A stretch of 64,000 nt of DNA from Sphagnum compactum (Eukaryota; Bryophyta; Sphagnopsida; Sphagnales), in assembly GCA_965153455.1 (NCBI GenBank), contig OZ234494.1:24977354-25041353 (forward strand), given 5' to 3'. Position numbers and translations under genes: made by a program. The notes below the pieces were generated by a model. It saw nothing but the letters and a program-made list of their open reading frames with translations. It ran no database searches and was not told where the DNA came from. Shown here in pieces: positions 44,291-58,024 of this stretch (within the stretch, counting starts at the first letter, position 1; the number at the start of each line of letters is the position of its first letter).

Positions 44291-45214
44291 ATTCTTTTAT
44301 TGTTTTGAGGTTTTTGTCTTCTTTTGTTTTTCCTTACTTTGTTTATGATCTTTCTGCCAACATGATGGCTCGAAACCAATTGCTTAAAAACTTTATGTTC
44401 AGGGTGAATGCAAGGTATGGTGGCTCACTTTTGGTGTTTTTTGATAGGTACCCCTAGTTCAAAAACATGTGGTGAATAATATATTTTTAAATATATTAAT
44501 TGGCAATTGAATGTAAACTAACAACTTTATTATGAAGATATTTGTGTAATTGATTATTGATAAAAAGTTCATATGCTAGTAGAAATGGACTTTTGAAGTT
44601 CAAAATTATGGATTGGTCGGTTGACTGGAATGATAGAAAATTAAAAGGCTCATTTTAAATTTTATTCAAAATTATATATAATGACTTAACATATGAATTA
44701 GAATGAAATAATACACTTCTATGTGAAAAAATTCCTTAATAATCATAGACAAATTCTACCTATGAACTTTTGAATGCTATAAATTAACTCATATTTTCAT
44801 ATGTCCATAGCATTGTTGTTTGTCATTCATTGTCACAAAAAATTTCAAAGGTGCATATATTTGGATTCTCTACTTGGGCTCTTATTAATATGGATTTTAT
44901 TGTTTTTAATACATGGATTTTATTACCATTTAACCAATGGTACCATAGAAAATTAAAAATTTAACACTAGAATGTGGACTGTTGTGGAATATGATTATTT
45001 TAAAAAGTGAGCCACCATATTGTGCATTTACCTTTCAAGTTGTTTTTCAATGGACCACCCAACATGATTTTTATATTGTCCATTAGTTCTAGCCCTTACA
45101 CCACATGAGTGAGTTCGTTTTCTCCATGCAACATTCTTTCGAGCAATTTTATAAATGAACCTTTTTAAAAAATAAAAAAAATCATATGATGAAACCATGA
45201 TTTTTGAAAACACT
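44291..45214. other. No recognisable gene
   Basis: AT-rich unassigned sequence. Confidence 0.5.
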
Positions 45215-46400
45215 TGGGTTACTCAATTTCCATGGGTACAATCAATCCTAGGGGATGATGCTTTAGAATGTCAAATGTGATGTAAAATGTGTAGTCACAT
45301 GAATGGGAAAGAAAAATTGTTAGTCCTAAAACTTGACACACTTTATAAACATGTTTATTACTACAAGAAAACATTTAGTACTTTTTGAATTGGTGGTTGG
45401 GGAACATTTTTACAACAAAGATGTTATGTATTGCTGAAATGAAAAAAAGGTTCATTTGGGGGCAAAGAAAATATTGACCTAATTTGTTATTATTTGCATA
45501 TCATTATGCATGGGAGGCCAATCTTGGGGTATGAGTCATTGAAGGAATTGTTTATGTTGTTTAAGGTCCAGAATAACATGCTTAAATGGTGGTTAGACAC
45601 AAGTGGTTGCGGAATCATTAAGGCTATGCAAGATGTGGATTTTTTAAAAACTAAATATAAATATGTTATTAAAAAAATTGATTTTGTTTAATAAGTGTAG
45701 ATGAGGTGAACACCATTGATAACTAGTAATGGATTAATATTCATGTTTATGTGATGAAAAATTGGAGGTTCGTTCCAATTTTGCTCACTTTTGAGAGAAT
45801 TGAAATGATTGTAATTTCAAACAACATTACTACTATGATTTTGGAAGCCATGGATAACTATGGAACCCTTACCAATGAGGATGACATCCAAGTGGATTTG
45901 CCTTGAATGTGATGGAAATGTAGTGTTTCAAGGCCATCATAACGAGGTGATTCCATAAGTAAAGGAGAAAATAGTCCCTTACTTGGTGCACATTGGCACA
46001 TTGGACCAACATATTAGTTCTTGTTTTGCACAAGATGGATTTGGTAGTGTGGATTGAAAGTATCTTATATAGATTAATTTCACCACCCTTTATGAACACC
46101 ATAGTGCACAAATGCCCTTTACTTGGGTTTTAGATCCAAAATGTGAAAGGTAGCCATGCTTGGCATTGTAGGTGGGTGGCAAAAATTATCTTCTCCATCA
46201 CCGTGGAGGCCTTAATAATGCCTTTGTTCTTGTGCATACTACATATTAGAAAATCATGGTCAAGATAGTGAAAGATGCATGTTTAGATGTTGTCTTCACC
46301 TTGAATTGACTTATAGATAATTTGATGTAGATTTTATGTGAGCCCTTGGCATGATATAACTATGGTATGTGGTATGTGAAGATGCTACTATTAAGTCTTT
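45215..46400 (+). pseudogene. Decayed zinc-finger/hAT-transposase-like protein
   Basis: Reading across stops and frameshifts, the plus strand shows an ordered series of motifs. First is a zinc-finger-like N-terminus (FPWVQSILGDDALECQ, CKMCSHMNGKEKLLV, KLDTLYKHV; 45225-45360). Next comes MHGRPILGYESLKELFMLF (45505-45565), then VDEVNTIDN, NIHVYVMKNW and FVPILLTFERIE (45700-45800). Then GNVVFQGHHN and VKEKIVPYLVHIG (45915-45990), and KIMVKIVKDACLDVV (46250-46300). This order matches the plant/animal proteins annotated as zinc finger 862-like, which derive from hAT-type transposases; the assignment is from memory of the family. At least six stops are present, so it is inactive. No terminal inverted repeats were seen. 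Confidence 0.6.
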
Positions 46401-48544
46401 CTTTCCCCATTTAATCAAGGCAACATTTTGTGTTGCAAAAAAGACAAAAAGGGGTGTTGTGGTTCCACCACTTTTAGATTCAAGGTGGTTCAAGTTGCAA
46501 GCATTCTTTTTCAAATTCAACATGAATAATAATGTTAAAGGAGTGGTGTGGGAAACAAAAAATGTGAACCCATTTATTCAAAAGAGGCTGAAGATTAGAT
46601 CAAATCATTTTGGTCCACAAGCTTAAAGAATACTTAAAAGTTGTTAAAATAATAAAGGTGCAAGTGTTGGGTGTAATGGAAGAAACTTATTTTTCATGAA
46701 AAACTTATTTTTCATGAAAAAAAACTACTTAATCAACTAACCACACATCTAAACTTGTATGTTTGCATGTTCATTCATAACTTTTACACCTTCATTAATT
46801 TTCATTGTCACAAAACCATTGTAGCGTGGAGGAAATCTACATTAAATATCAAGCGAATTCCCAATTTCTTTTTTGTAGTTATTGTTTTATGCCTACTTTT
46901 TTATGAAGGTTGAAGTGTATTTTGATGCATTTGTTTGTTTAGTAAAAGTTGGATGTTGCAATTTTCAATTTTTTTTGGTTATGTGGATGTGCATTGTGGG
47001 TGAAATTGTACACAGTGTACATTCCAAGTTGTGTGGGTGTTTCAAATTGAAATTTGTTTGTGATGGTGTTTATGTGGGTGTAAGACTCCTCTATTACATT
47101 GAGCAAGACCTTTTTAGGTTGGGATTCAATTCCCCTAGAGGAGGTTTAAATTTAGTTATTGAATTGAGTTTAGATTTTGATGTTGAAAAATTTTCTATCA
47201 TTAAAACTTGTAATCACATCAAGTTATTATTGCATGGAGTGTTTTTTATCGCCATTATTTCAAAAACCAAAACCCATACATTGCAAATAATAATATACCC
47301 ATGAACATCAAGTGGACAAACATGATTTGCAAGAAAAAAATTGGTTGCCCAAATGATTTTTAAAATTTTTAAATAGCTTGCAATTTCTTGATGAAATTGA
47401 TCTTTTCACAAAATAGACCCCACCATTGGGGCAAATAATAGCCATTTTGGCATCTTGGGTGTTTGGAGAGAAAAACCTTGATGCGTAGACTACATGTAAA
47501 ATGTAACAAAACCAACTTTGACCAAATTCTCCTACTTGATGTAGGGAACAATAATACAATCACATATACATTTTTGACAAAGGGTTTCACTTATCTTTTG
47601 ACATATAATATTTTGTCTACCACCTCTTTTGACAACTTATTCAATTCCAACTTGCCTTTAGATGGGTTAGATTCCATGTAAATACAATTCATCGATTTTA
47701 AACCCCGAAAAAAAGGGAGATTGAACTTGAAGATTTTAAAACAAAATCAAACCACATCTTGCAAATGATAAAATTATTTTACAATTTTCAACATCACCAA
47801 CTCCTCATTTCATCCCTTGAATCCTAAACATTTATTCAAAAAATATTAATAATGAATTACAAATGTACAATCAAAATGAATAAAAAAACAAGATAAAAAA
47901 TCATCACCTCTTATGTAAATGGAATGAGTCAATCCAAGGTTGGAATACATCTATCCCACATATTTTTTCATTTTATGTATGAAAATGAGCAATATAACAT
48001 CCCTAAACACCATAAACAGGGGAAAAAACTTTACCGAATGTACTTTAATAATTAAATAAAAAGCCAATTCTAATTATATGCTTCACTCTGAAAATGTGAA
48101 GAAAAATTAAGAATAATGGTAAAGGAGATGGAGGTTTATCAATTTAATAATTATTTAAAAATTTTATGGAATGAAATTTGACAATTAAATAAATATTTTT
48201 ATGTTTAATTTAAGCTTCACTTTGAAAAGGAAAATTTCAAAGGGCATGCAAGGAAAAGATAAAAATAATGGTAAAAGAGGTGGAGATTGTGAAAGGGTAT
48301 TTTAAAATAGTCGTAAAAGTTTTTTTTTCATTTAGGTGGATAGGGGAGGAGTGAGGTAGCTAGGCTTGGAAGAGCTAATTACTATCTGATAGCATAAACA
48401 TCCATATGTAAATGATAAGAAAAATCATGTTATGAATGGCTTGAAACCATAGACTCTTTATTCATTAAGAAAACAAAGTCTGATCTTATAATCTAACAGA
48501 GGCTAGCATAATCTAACTATTGAGATTTCAGTTATTTTTACGCA
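46401..48544. other. No recognisable gene
   Basis: Includes a 140-codon frame (46882-47304) rich in F/V/C with no domain. AT-rich elsewhere. Confidence 0.45.
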
Positions 48545-48740
48545 TTTTTTTTGGGTGTCTTAAAGGTCAAAATGACCGATGGAAAAAAATGGAACACATC
48601 TCAAAACCAATAATTCAAATTTGGGACACATCTATGGACACAACCCCAAAAAAATGACGCATTCAAAAACTCAAATTATTTCTTATCGTAAATCAATGAC
48701 AAATATCAATATTACTAGATTAAATAGATTATCATAAGAT
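48545..48740 (+). repeat. Dispersed repeat copy related to 58490-58680
   Basis: Shared words in order: TGTCTTAAAGGTCAAAATGACC, GGAACACATCTCAAAACCAATAATT, GGACACATCnAnGGACA, then TCAAAAACTCAAATT and CAATGACAAATATCAATAT against close counterparts near 58530-58680. Confidence 0.65.
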
Positions 48741-50159
48741 AATGTGTGCTTGACATAGGTGGATTATGTTTGTTTTGCAAATTGGAAGGTTCTTTAACTT
48801 TAATAATTAAAAAAAGGGGCATGAATTAGAGCAATTTGCATTACATTTCATTCAATATTAGATGTAATTTCAAAATTTTCTATTCTACGTTCTTGTTCTT
48901 GGATATTTTTGAAAATTTTCAAAGTTATTTACTTACATTTGACTAATCACACTTGTTAGAATGGTCTGTAAAAATAAGCAATACATGCAAAGATGTCAAT
49001 ATTACGCATTTATATCATTTGTGAGGACAATACCCTAGTACATGAACAATTTTCACATATGTTAAATTATTTTTGTTTTGTCAAATTTTAAGAAAATTAT
49101 TTATCACTTGTGCCGAAATTTCTATAATTATTATAAAATTAAGAATCTGGAAGTTTATATTTCTATAATTATTATAAAAATCAAGAATGAATTTTCATTT
49201 TTTTCATTTGAAAAAACTATGAAAGAATTTCTTTTGTTAAATTTTGATTTAGAAAACAATGAAACAACTAAAGCTTCACTACCCATTTGCAATGATAATG
49301 TTGTCATGTAGTTAAAAGTAAAATTGGACATTACTAAATATTTTGTAATTGAAAAGCTTTATTGATACTCAATATAGTTTGATTTTGGATTATGCAAATT
49401 TTCAAAAAAAGAATCCACGAAACCTTGAACTTTCACCCTATGTTTTTAATATTATATTATACTCAAGTTATCTTGAAATTTGTAATTTCACATCACATGT
49501 TCTCTAAACACTTTTCATTGTTTTTCTTCCTAAACTTTCAATCCTCAAATCATCACATACACCATATTGCACATATGTCAACAAAGAATATTATGATTGA
49601 AATGTTTGACCTAAATATAGTCATTTTTTTTACATAATTCAAGAGGAGCATTAATGATGAAATGAGATTTTATTTTTTATTTCTCAAAATTTGTGTTAAA
49701 CAATTCATATTTGAAATTTTAAAATTTTAAAAATGATGTTGAAGGTAATTAATTTACATTATTTAATGGCTTAACATAAGTTTGTTTTCTAAAAAACAAT
49801 TGGAAGAAAGTTTAATATTGAAATTTTTATTCTAATTTTACTCTAAAAGGCCAGCAAAATAATATGCAATGAAACTTGTGAATTAAATTTATATTCTTAG
49901 TAAAAAGTTATTTTAATTGAAATAATCTGAATATATCTTTTAATTTTGTTTTGAACTCTTATGCAATTATGTATTGTTAGCCAATCAAATTCAAAAGAGT
50001 AACTATTATATTTGTTTGTATTCTTGTATTGGCATTCATACATCAATAATGACCCACTAGAATGGATATTATGGATGTTATCATTGTATTATGGATCTTC
50101 AATGATTTGAATTATTATGAATATGTTAATATATCCTTTACATTGGTGATTTACACTCT
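48741..50159. other. No recognisable gene
   Basis: Very AT-rich; short frames only. Confidence 0.5.
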
Positions 50160-50835
50160 TACTAAAGAGATATTTTAGGTATGTATATATGATTATGGTC
50201 AAAGACAATAGGTATAGAATATATTGTGTATGATTTAGGATGTAGAATTAAGTTTTATAGGATAGTATTTAATTGGTCAAGGTATAAGATATGAAATTAG
50301 AAATAAAGGATAATTTCATGTCTTGAGATTAAATGGACAAGTTTATTTAGGATATTTGATTGATGGTCATGGTATATAAGTATGGACATAATGACCATGT
50401 TAAAAGGTATAGGGTATAATGTAAATCATTTAACAATATGGGATTAGGTTGTAAAAAATATTTGATTGGTCAGATTATAAAATATATATTTCATTGATGG
50501 AAATTACATTTAAATCCAAACAATGTCATTTAAGATTTTGATTGGTCACGATATAAGGTATATAAGTATGGATGTAATGATCATGGTGAATGGTATAGGG
50601 AATATGACATATTATTCAAGATATGAAATCATGTTGTTTGGGGCATTTGACCAATAATGGTACAAGAGATGGAAAATATGGAATAAAGGATGAAGGATAA
50701 TTTCATGTTTTGAGATTAAATTTAGATGGACAAGTTATTTAAGATATTTGATTGGTCACAATATACGATGTATTATAAAAAAGAATGAATAATTCCATGT
50801 CTTGATAATAAATTTAGATACAATTTCATGCTTAT
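50160..50835. repeat. Degenerate tandem repeat (~200-400 bp period)
   Basis: AGGATAATTTCATGTnTTGAGATTAAA (50308, 50694), AGATATTTGATTGGTCA variants (50350, 50450, 50530, 50735) and GGTATATAAGTATGGAnnTAATGA (50371, 50556) recur in loose order. Confidence 0.65.
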
Positions 50836-53800
50836 ACAAGAAAAGGACTACAAAAATAAACCCCCCATTTTTTCTTGCATGGAAAATGGAGCAACCATTT
50901 AAAACCCCATGAAATACCCCATAAACTAATTTCAAATTATATTCATCACTAGAATTTTGTGTAATTGTGATATATTCGAATTTTTACACTTGTTATCACA
51001 ATGCAAGTGGTAGTTGGGTGGCAAAGACAATGCAATGTTTCCTTTGAAATGAAGATACTGCAAAGTATGTAATATTAATTAAAATATAGTAAAAAATAAT
51101 GAATTCATTAATTTCTTGTCCATTAAAATTGCCCCAATTTCATTCAAAACCTAATGAACTTGAGCACATACCTTATTATTGTTGGGGTTTGAGGGGGTGA
51201 AAGGAAAGGGATTTTTTTGTTGTTCTCATAAAGTTCTGAAGAGTTCCCATCACTTTCTCAAAGGGTTCCCTGGGACGTTCTCAATAGCACAATATATTTA
51301 TCCGATGTGCATGTACATATATAATCTACAAACCGGTGCCCTAGAAAAGCCCAGTTTTGGGGTTGTGCTTCTTTTGGGGGGGGGAGAGGGGAGAGGAGGG
51401 GAGGGAAGGAAAGGGTGCTTCTATTGGGAACTGCCCAATGTCCAAAAAAACTAGTGAATTGGCCAATCACCAAGTGCTCCCCAACCATTCCCTACTTCCA
51501 CAATGTGCTCCTCATTGATGTTGCCAAGGCTAGGGTTTTACATCTTCCCCACAAAAAAATTGGTGTCATTTTAATTAGTTTTCATTTCATAACAATTAAT
51601 TTGCATGAACATTTAGAAAATTTGGAAAGTTGCCTTATGAATGAAAAATTAAGAACTTGGTCTCAAAGGTTGTACAATGAATGAAATATTGCACATTTGG
51701 ATGAAATATATGAGAAGAAAAGATGAAGAGCTAATTAAGATTGGAAATGGGATGAAATTGCAAAATGTATGAATTCTTGCATAAAAAAAGCTTCATAATG
51801 GTTGAAAACTTGAAGTTGTAAAATGGATGAAAAGTTGGGGATTAACAATAAAAGTTGGGATGAGATGGCACATTTATCCATTTTGGAGCATTTAAAAAGT
51901 TCTAAGGCATTGCAACTCATGAGGATGTGCAGTCAAGCATGGCCTCAATTGGCATTCTTTTTGGGCATTACAAAAGAATGTGATCTTTCTCCGGCAAAAT
52001 GCCACAGCTCATGACACTTGTGTGAGGTCAACTTTGTGGTTTCATCTATTACAATTTACAATTGTGATGTTTATTTGTGGCATTTTTTATATTAAAATTA
52101 TTATTTGACATTAAGTTAATCGGAGGGAACTTGGGACCCCAATTACACAACTTGGGGCCAGGAAGAGAGGCCAAGTTGCACTAGGATAGATGCTCATCCC
52201 AAGGAAATGTAACCAAGCCGCCTAGAGAAGAATGACCGTAATTCCCTTCTCCTTGGTGAATTTGGTTCAACTTCTTTTAAATTTTTAAAAGGCAACTTGG
52301 TTAATGAAATAAGGTCAAGGTGCAAAATGAAAACATCACAACATTCATCTTCAAAAATGATTCATTCAGGGAAATCATCCAAGGAAAAACCTGATTGTCA
52401 AAGAAAAATATTTGAACTCGAAATCTTAAACTCAAAGAATTGATTTTTAACCATTTCATCTAATTTCATTATTTAAAAGATGTGGGATATCCTTGACTTG
52501 TAAAAGATTTATCATAACTTCAATATAGTCAAAGTTTTTGAAAAAATATTTTTGGTTTGGGCACAAGTATCCTACACGAATATTGAAACCAATTCCATAC
52601 TTAATTCATTATTCATTTTCAGTGCATGCCCCTTGCCTCTACACCATGGGCCCAAGTGAGCTAGCATCTAGCAATGCACAAAAAGCCCTTGATGATGCAA
52701 TTGTGGATGCATCCCAAGTGACTTGACATGGGTTCCAATTATGATGAAGTAACTTGTATCTACCCTCTATCTTTTTACCTCCCCTCTCCCTCTCCACACT
52801 CATACCTTTAACTTGTCTCATGGTACTTGCTACTTATTGCCTAGTTCATGTTATTTGCTACCTCTCGCCTTTCTTTCCACCATCAAGCTCCCACCCTAAA
52901 ACATTAACCACATGTTTCTATCACTTAAAAAAAATTATTCAGTAGCTAGGACTGTCAGCAACTTATGCTTTATTGTGAGCTTCTTTAAGGTTAAATTTTG
53001 ACCAAAATATATTTTTATTTTCAGACATAATCATTTATTTTGAAAAAAAAAGGGATTTAAAGTCAAGTGGAATCATAGTTTTTGGATGTTTTTAAGAAAT
53101 AAATAAAATTTATATATTTGTGGTAAGGTAAGGTATCTCATACTCTTATTAGACATATCCATAAGATTTGACTTAATTACCTTAAATCCTCGTAAGAGGG
53201 GTCCATAAAATGGCTACACAATGTCCCTAATATCAAGTCTATAGATGCCAAAACTTAGTAAATGTTTCTTTAAATGAGCTTATATAACATGTTAATACTA
53301 ACACAACTTCTGCTAAAATTGGAAAGTAAGCATTTAACTAAAAACTATAGTTAAGGTTTCAAAGGTTTGTGGCATGCTTACCTTAGCACAAAATTATAAA
53401 GAGAACTAATTTGCTACCTAGATGGTGATCTAATTTTTTAAATGTGAATCACTGATTAAAATATCAGGACGTGATGTGCTCAAAACCGTTCTCCATGAGT
53501 GTATGTTTAATGTCTTTGATGACCAATTTTTTATCATAAACATATTCAACCTAACAACACCTAAACTTTCTGCATCCATTGATTAAAAATTCATAAACAT
53601 CTACCATCATACCTGGGAGCTTTGGCACAATTATCTTATTTTTAGGAAATGCTGAAATTTTCAAAAAATACTTTTGTCAAAGAACAAATTTTTGTCAAGG
53701 AAAATTAAGACTCTTTTGGAAGATTCAAGAATATTTTATTTTAATTAACTATTCAGCAAAGATGTGCTCAGATTGCCCCTGTGCTATGGTATTTATTTGC

Positions 53801-54769
53801 ACAAAATGATTTTTTTTTTTTCAAAAACAGTATGTCAAAAATGATTGGCCTACCACTGAATTACTTACCTCCCTTGGTTTGTTTACCCTATCATCTGCAT
53901 CCTGTTCTTTTGTGTTTTGTCAAGAAGATAAAGGAGTTTTGTCAAGAAAAGAAAGAAGAAATAAGCTTCACCTACCAGTGTTGTGCGTCTTTGCAAAAGG
54001 AAAGGAAGTTGGTCTTGAAGAAAATAGTAGCCTTGAAGCTTGTTGGCACTTAAACACGCCCCCTTTTTCAATGTTCATCCATGCATGGTTTTGTCTTTTT
54101 TCTTCTTTTGGAGTTGGGTTTCATGACTACACAACCTTTCATAACCACTTCATGATTGCACCACAACACATAATACCATAGTGTTGAAGCCACATGGCTA
54201 CTAAATAATCAATTAATTTTGAAGATTCCACTTTGGAAATGGAATATTTTGGAATGTTTCAAAAGATTTTACATTTTCCTTCACAAAAAGCATTTTTTTT
54301 GCAAAAAAATAATTTTGAAAATTTTAGCATTTCTAAAATTAAAAAATTTGTGCCAAAGCCACCAAGGTACTACAGTAATCCTGTTATGCCTATCAAGGGC
54401 TAGAGGGGTTGGGGTTTTCTTCTTCTTAATCAAGTTGACAATAGTCTCCTCAACTTTTATATATTAGGGATCATTAGTTCCTTCTTTTAAACATGCATAG
54501 ATCATCCCATTTTTTACTCCCATTCATTTATATCTAATATCAATGTATATTATGCTCAAAACATTTCACCTTGTTTCCATGGTCAATACAATTTTTTTCC
54601 TTCAATAGACTAATATCATGTTATAAATAATATACAACTTTATGGTAGAAGTTAAATTCCCAATGTAAGTATGTTTCTGAATTAATGCATAAAAAGCTTT
54701 GAATCCAATTGAATGGTTAATGTTTAAGTAATGTGTCGCTGGACATTGTGTTAGACACAAAATTGCAAC
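50836..54769. other. No recognisable gene; a G-rich simple tract near 51375-51415
   Basis: AT-rich apart from a GGGGAGAGGGGAGAGGAGG tract. Frames of 60-100 codons show no domains and overlap one another. Confidence 0.45.
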
Positions 54770-55085
54770 CATTCTTGAACTAAAAATTAGGGTTATTGTA
54801 AAGGCATAAATATTACACTACACCTTGTTTATTTAAAAATTAAAATTTACAAAAGATGTGGATACTGTTCTTGCTGCAACATTTAATATTAAGGTTTAAC
54901 AGCATGAATGCAGGTATTGCACACACTACACTTTAAATATTGGGGGTTTGCATAAATATGTGGTATTTACACATGTTAAGAACCCTAATATTGGGGTTCA
55001 CAATTAAGCTATGAGTATTATGTGCATTACCACATTAAATATCAGGGTGTGAAAAAACTTGTAGGTATTAAACATGTTGGTCACC
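54770..55085. repeat. Loose ~65-75-bp tandem repeat
   Basis: Words of the type TTAAATATTGGGGTTT, GGTATTnnnCACA and AACATGTTn recur around 54855, 54935, 54985 and 55045. Units are strongly diverged. Confidence 0.5.
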
Positions 55086-56315
55086 TCAGATATGTGCCGG
55101 ATTTGCAGCATCCCAATCATCTTTTCATAATAAGAAAATAAATTTGTAATAGATTAGAAGAAGCTGGAATGAAATAATGCATGGACATTTAACAGTATTC
55201 AATTGTTGTACAAAATACCACTCAATTTCCATCAAGATACCAATTTTTGCATTTCCTTAGAATATGAAAAAATGCCAAGTAATATGTTTCAAGTTTCTTG
55301 CCATATATGCTAAGGTTTTTTCCCCCTTTCAAATGGATGCTAAAATAACTACGGATCACTGAAACCATTCGCCGCTAATTTCACACAACAAAAGGTTGTA
55401 ACCATTGGATGTACATGCAAGAATAATTCATAACTCTTAGATCAAGAAATATGATCAAAAAAATTTGTGTGGACAAATATGGTAGCTTTTTCTTTCTTCT
55501 TTGATTTTTCATTACTATTCCATTGTGGAAGTGGTATCATGGTTTTCTAAGGAAATTCAAAATTAGCCCAAAAGCATCTCTTTCTGTACTTTAATTTGTG
55601 ACACTTGAGACTTCTCTCCTCCTTTCTATATATATATATATATCTTTCCAAATGTATGATAATGATAATAAATGACACTCTATATGGAGCTTTGTTTGAA
55701 AACTTTTATATAAATATGCTATAAACAAGTGTCTTTTATGAATATTTGATCAAGTGTTTGGTCCACAAATTCATGAAAAATCTTGTTAAGTTTGTCCCAT
55801 CATTGTGCTTCTTGATAATATTTATAAGATTTGAGATATTTTTCCTACAAATTCAATGGTGAAATGCATTTGGATCTTTGATTGTTCCCCAGTGTTGCCT
55901 TATGGCAAGAAAATTCGAAACTAGTGTTTGCAAAGTGCTATATACCATCAACATGATAACCAAGTTGTATAATTATGGACCCATGTTCTATACAAAGAAC
56001 TTGCACTCCTTTTCACTACACCGAAACCCAACATTTATGATTACATAGATGCAACTACAAACCTAATCATGGCACACATCATTACATGACTATAAACCAA
56101 AACCAAAAATATTGGTATATATATGTTTTGTTTGGTTTTCCTAAAAATTGCCAAACTATCAACCAGGTTTATATATTCTAATACCTTGGTGGCTTTAATA
56201 GTTAATAATTAAAACTTAAAATTGTCAAGATTTGTACTAAAACATTAGCCAATAATGTCAAGATCTCTGAAACCTTCAATTGTCACACCCAAATTTTTGG
56301 CTATTTCAAGCTATT
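55086..56315. other. No recognisable gene; (TA)n tract at 55626-55643
   Basis: AT-rich sequence with one short TA microsatellite. Nothing else supported. Confidence 0.5.
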
Positions 56316-56695
56316 AGTGCCATGGGTTTGAAGAGGTTGTCAAATTCCCAATTTCAAATAGAAGGATGAACAATGTTGTTATTTTGACATTGATTTATTG
56401 TTGCCCATCAATAAACTGTTATATGCCATGGGTGTGGAAGAAGTGGTTAGATTCCCAGTTTTTCAAGTAGAGGGATGAATGGTCTTGTTTGGACATTATT
56501 TCGTTGTTACCTATCATTAGGCTGGTCAAGTTTAGGCACTGTTTTATCAAGAAGTTGTTCATGGCATGGGCATGTATGAAGTGGTTAAAATCCAGATTTC
56601 AGGTAGAGGGGTGGGTGGTGTTGCTTTGACATTGTTATACTGTTACCCATTGTCATGTTGGTCAAATTCAGACACTATTTTATTGTTACCTTTTA
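56316..56695. repeat. ~115-130-bp tandem repeat, three units
   Basis: Units begin at about 56318, 56430 and 56562. They share GCCATGGGTnTGnAnGAAGTGGTTAnATTCCCAGTTT, AAGTAGAGGGATGAATGGT and TTTGACATTGnTnTnTTGTTACCCAT. Confidence 0.8.
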
Positions 56696-58024
56696 CAACA
56701 ATCAATGGAAGTAAACAAATGCATTATATTGAGAATTATTGAAAGAAATATTTTAAATTAAAATATTTCCAAAATATAAATTTCAAAGTATTATGGTGTA
56801 TATATACCACATTGCCATAATTATAATTGCCTAGTCAAAGTAGTGTGTTTTGATTGATTATGTAATCATGTAAACCAAAAGTGTATGATGTCACAAAGGG
56901 GAATTGAACCCTCACCTTCACCATCACAATTCAAGTCCAAATTTAGCATCCATCCAACAACTTCAATTTGTGACATATTATAATGTTGTCACATTTAAAC
57001 ACAAACATGTTTATTCAAATTCAAATAATATTGCCATATAATTATATACTTACATACTTTCATAGTGAGATTACTTTCCCATGAATAATGATATTTAATT
57101 AACTTTTAATTTTCATACTTACATTGAATTTTTAAATTTTTAATACTTAAAATTTTAGAATTTTACTTGGGTTATACATTGTACACTTATATATTTCTGA
57201 ATTTTAAATTTTAAATTACATTAATTGAGAACATTTTATGTCAAAAGTTTCAATTCAATGTGTTTAATTAACTTAACAAAAAATTGATTTATTTTTTTAG
57301 TGAAATTAACTTGACAAGTGAAATATTTAACTTTACACCAATTTTTTAATTATTATTTTTAAAATTTTCATATTTTCATTAAAATTATAAATTTCTTCGA
57401 TTTTAAAATAAATAAATAAATCAAATATAAATAAACCTCTCTTGTAGAATCTTGTAAAAAGTAGTTACTTGAAGAGCAAAATTGGTGGTCAAACAAGGGG
57501 TCAACATGATAACACATCATCAACATCTGTTCAAATTATGGAGTCTTGACAATGAGTAATGTGATTGTGCATAACAAGGTGAAAATTCCAAACATTGTTG
57601 CAACTTATTTTACCATTCTCATAGTCATGAATTCTAAATTTTGGAATAATGTTTGAATCATTATGGAGTAATTGATGGAAGACCTATTTCATCAATAACT
57701 TTCAACATCATGCATTATCTTGAAGCTTTTTCCACCTATCAATGGTAGAAGAAGAATCATTGGCATTGATTTTTAAATGTCCATGTTTTTTTTTTAAAAG
57801 ATGAAAACTTGTATTCATGATGTCATAAATTTGAATAAAGCTAAAATAAAAATTCATCTTATACACCATAAACTTTGCATCCCATGATTTGATCATAGAA
57901 ATTTTGTGAATTTTTTTTCTCATAAGTTTATAGTTTTTGTGCATGTATGTCGTGTGTTTAAAACACATACAAAACATGTATAAGTAGGATAAAGGAAGAT
58001 TAAATGTAATGAAAAAGCATCCTC
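56696..58024. other. No recognisable gene
   Basis: AT-rich; an 89-codon minus-strand frame (57977-57708) has no domain. Confidence 0.5.

Noticed and set aside
46882-47304. 140-codon frame rich in Phe, Val and Cys
   Set aside because: No domain, no splice context, and composition typical of T-rich DNA; not supported as a gene.
51179-51560. Possible organellar-DNA insert, suggested by the G-rich tract and less AT-rich composition
   Set aside because: No plastid or mitochondrial gene could be recognised in any frame.
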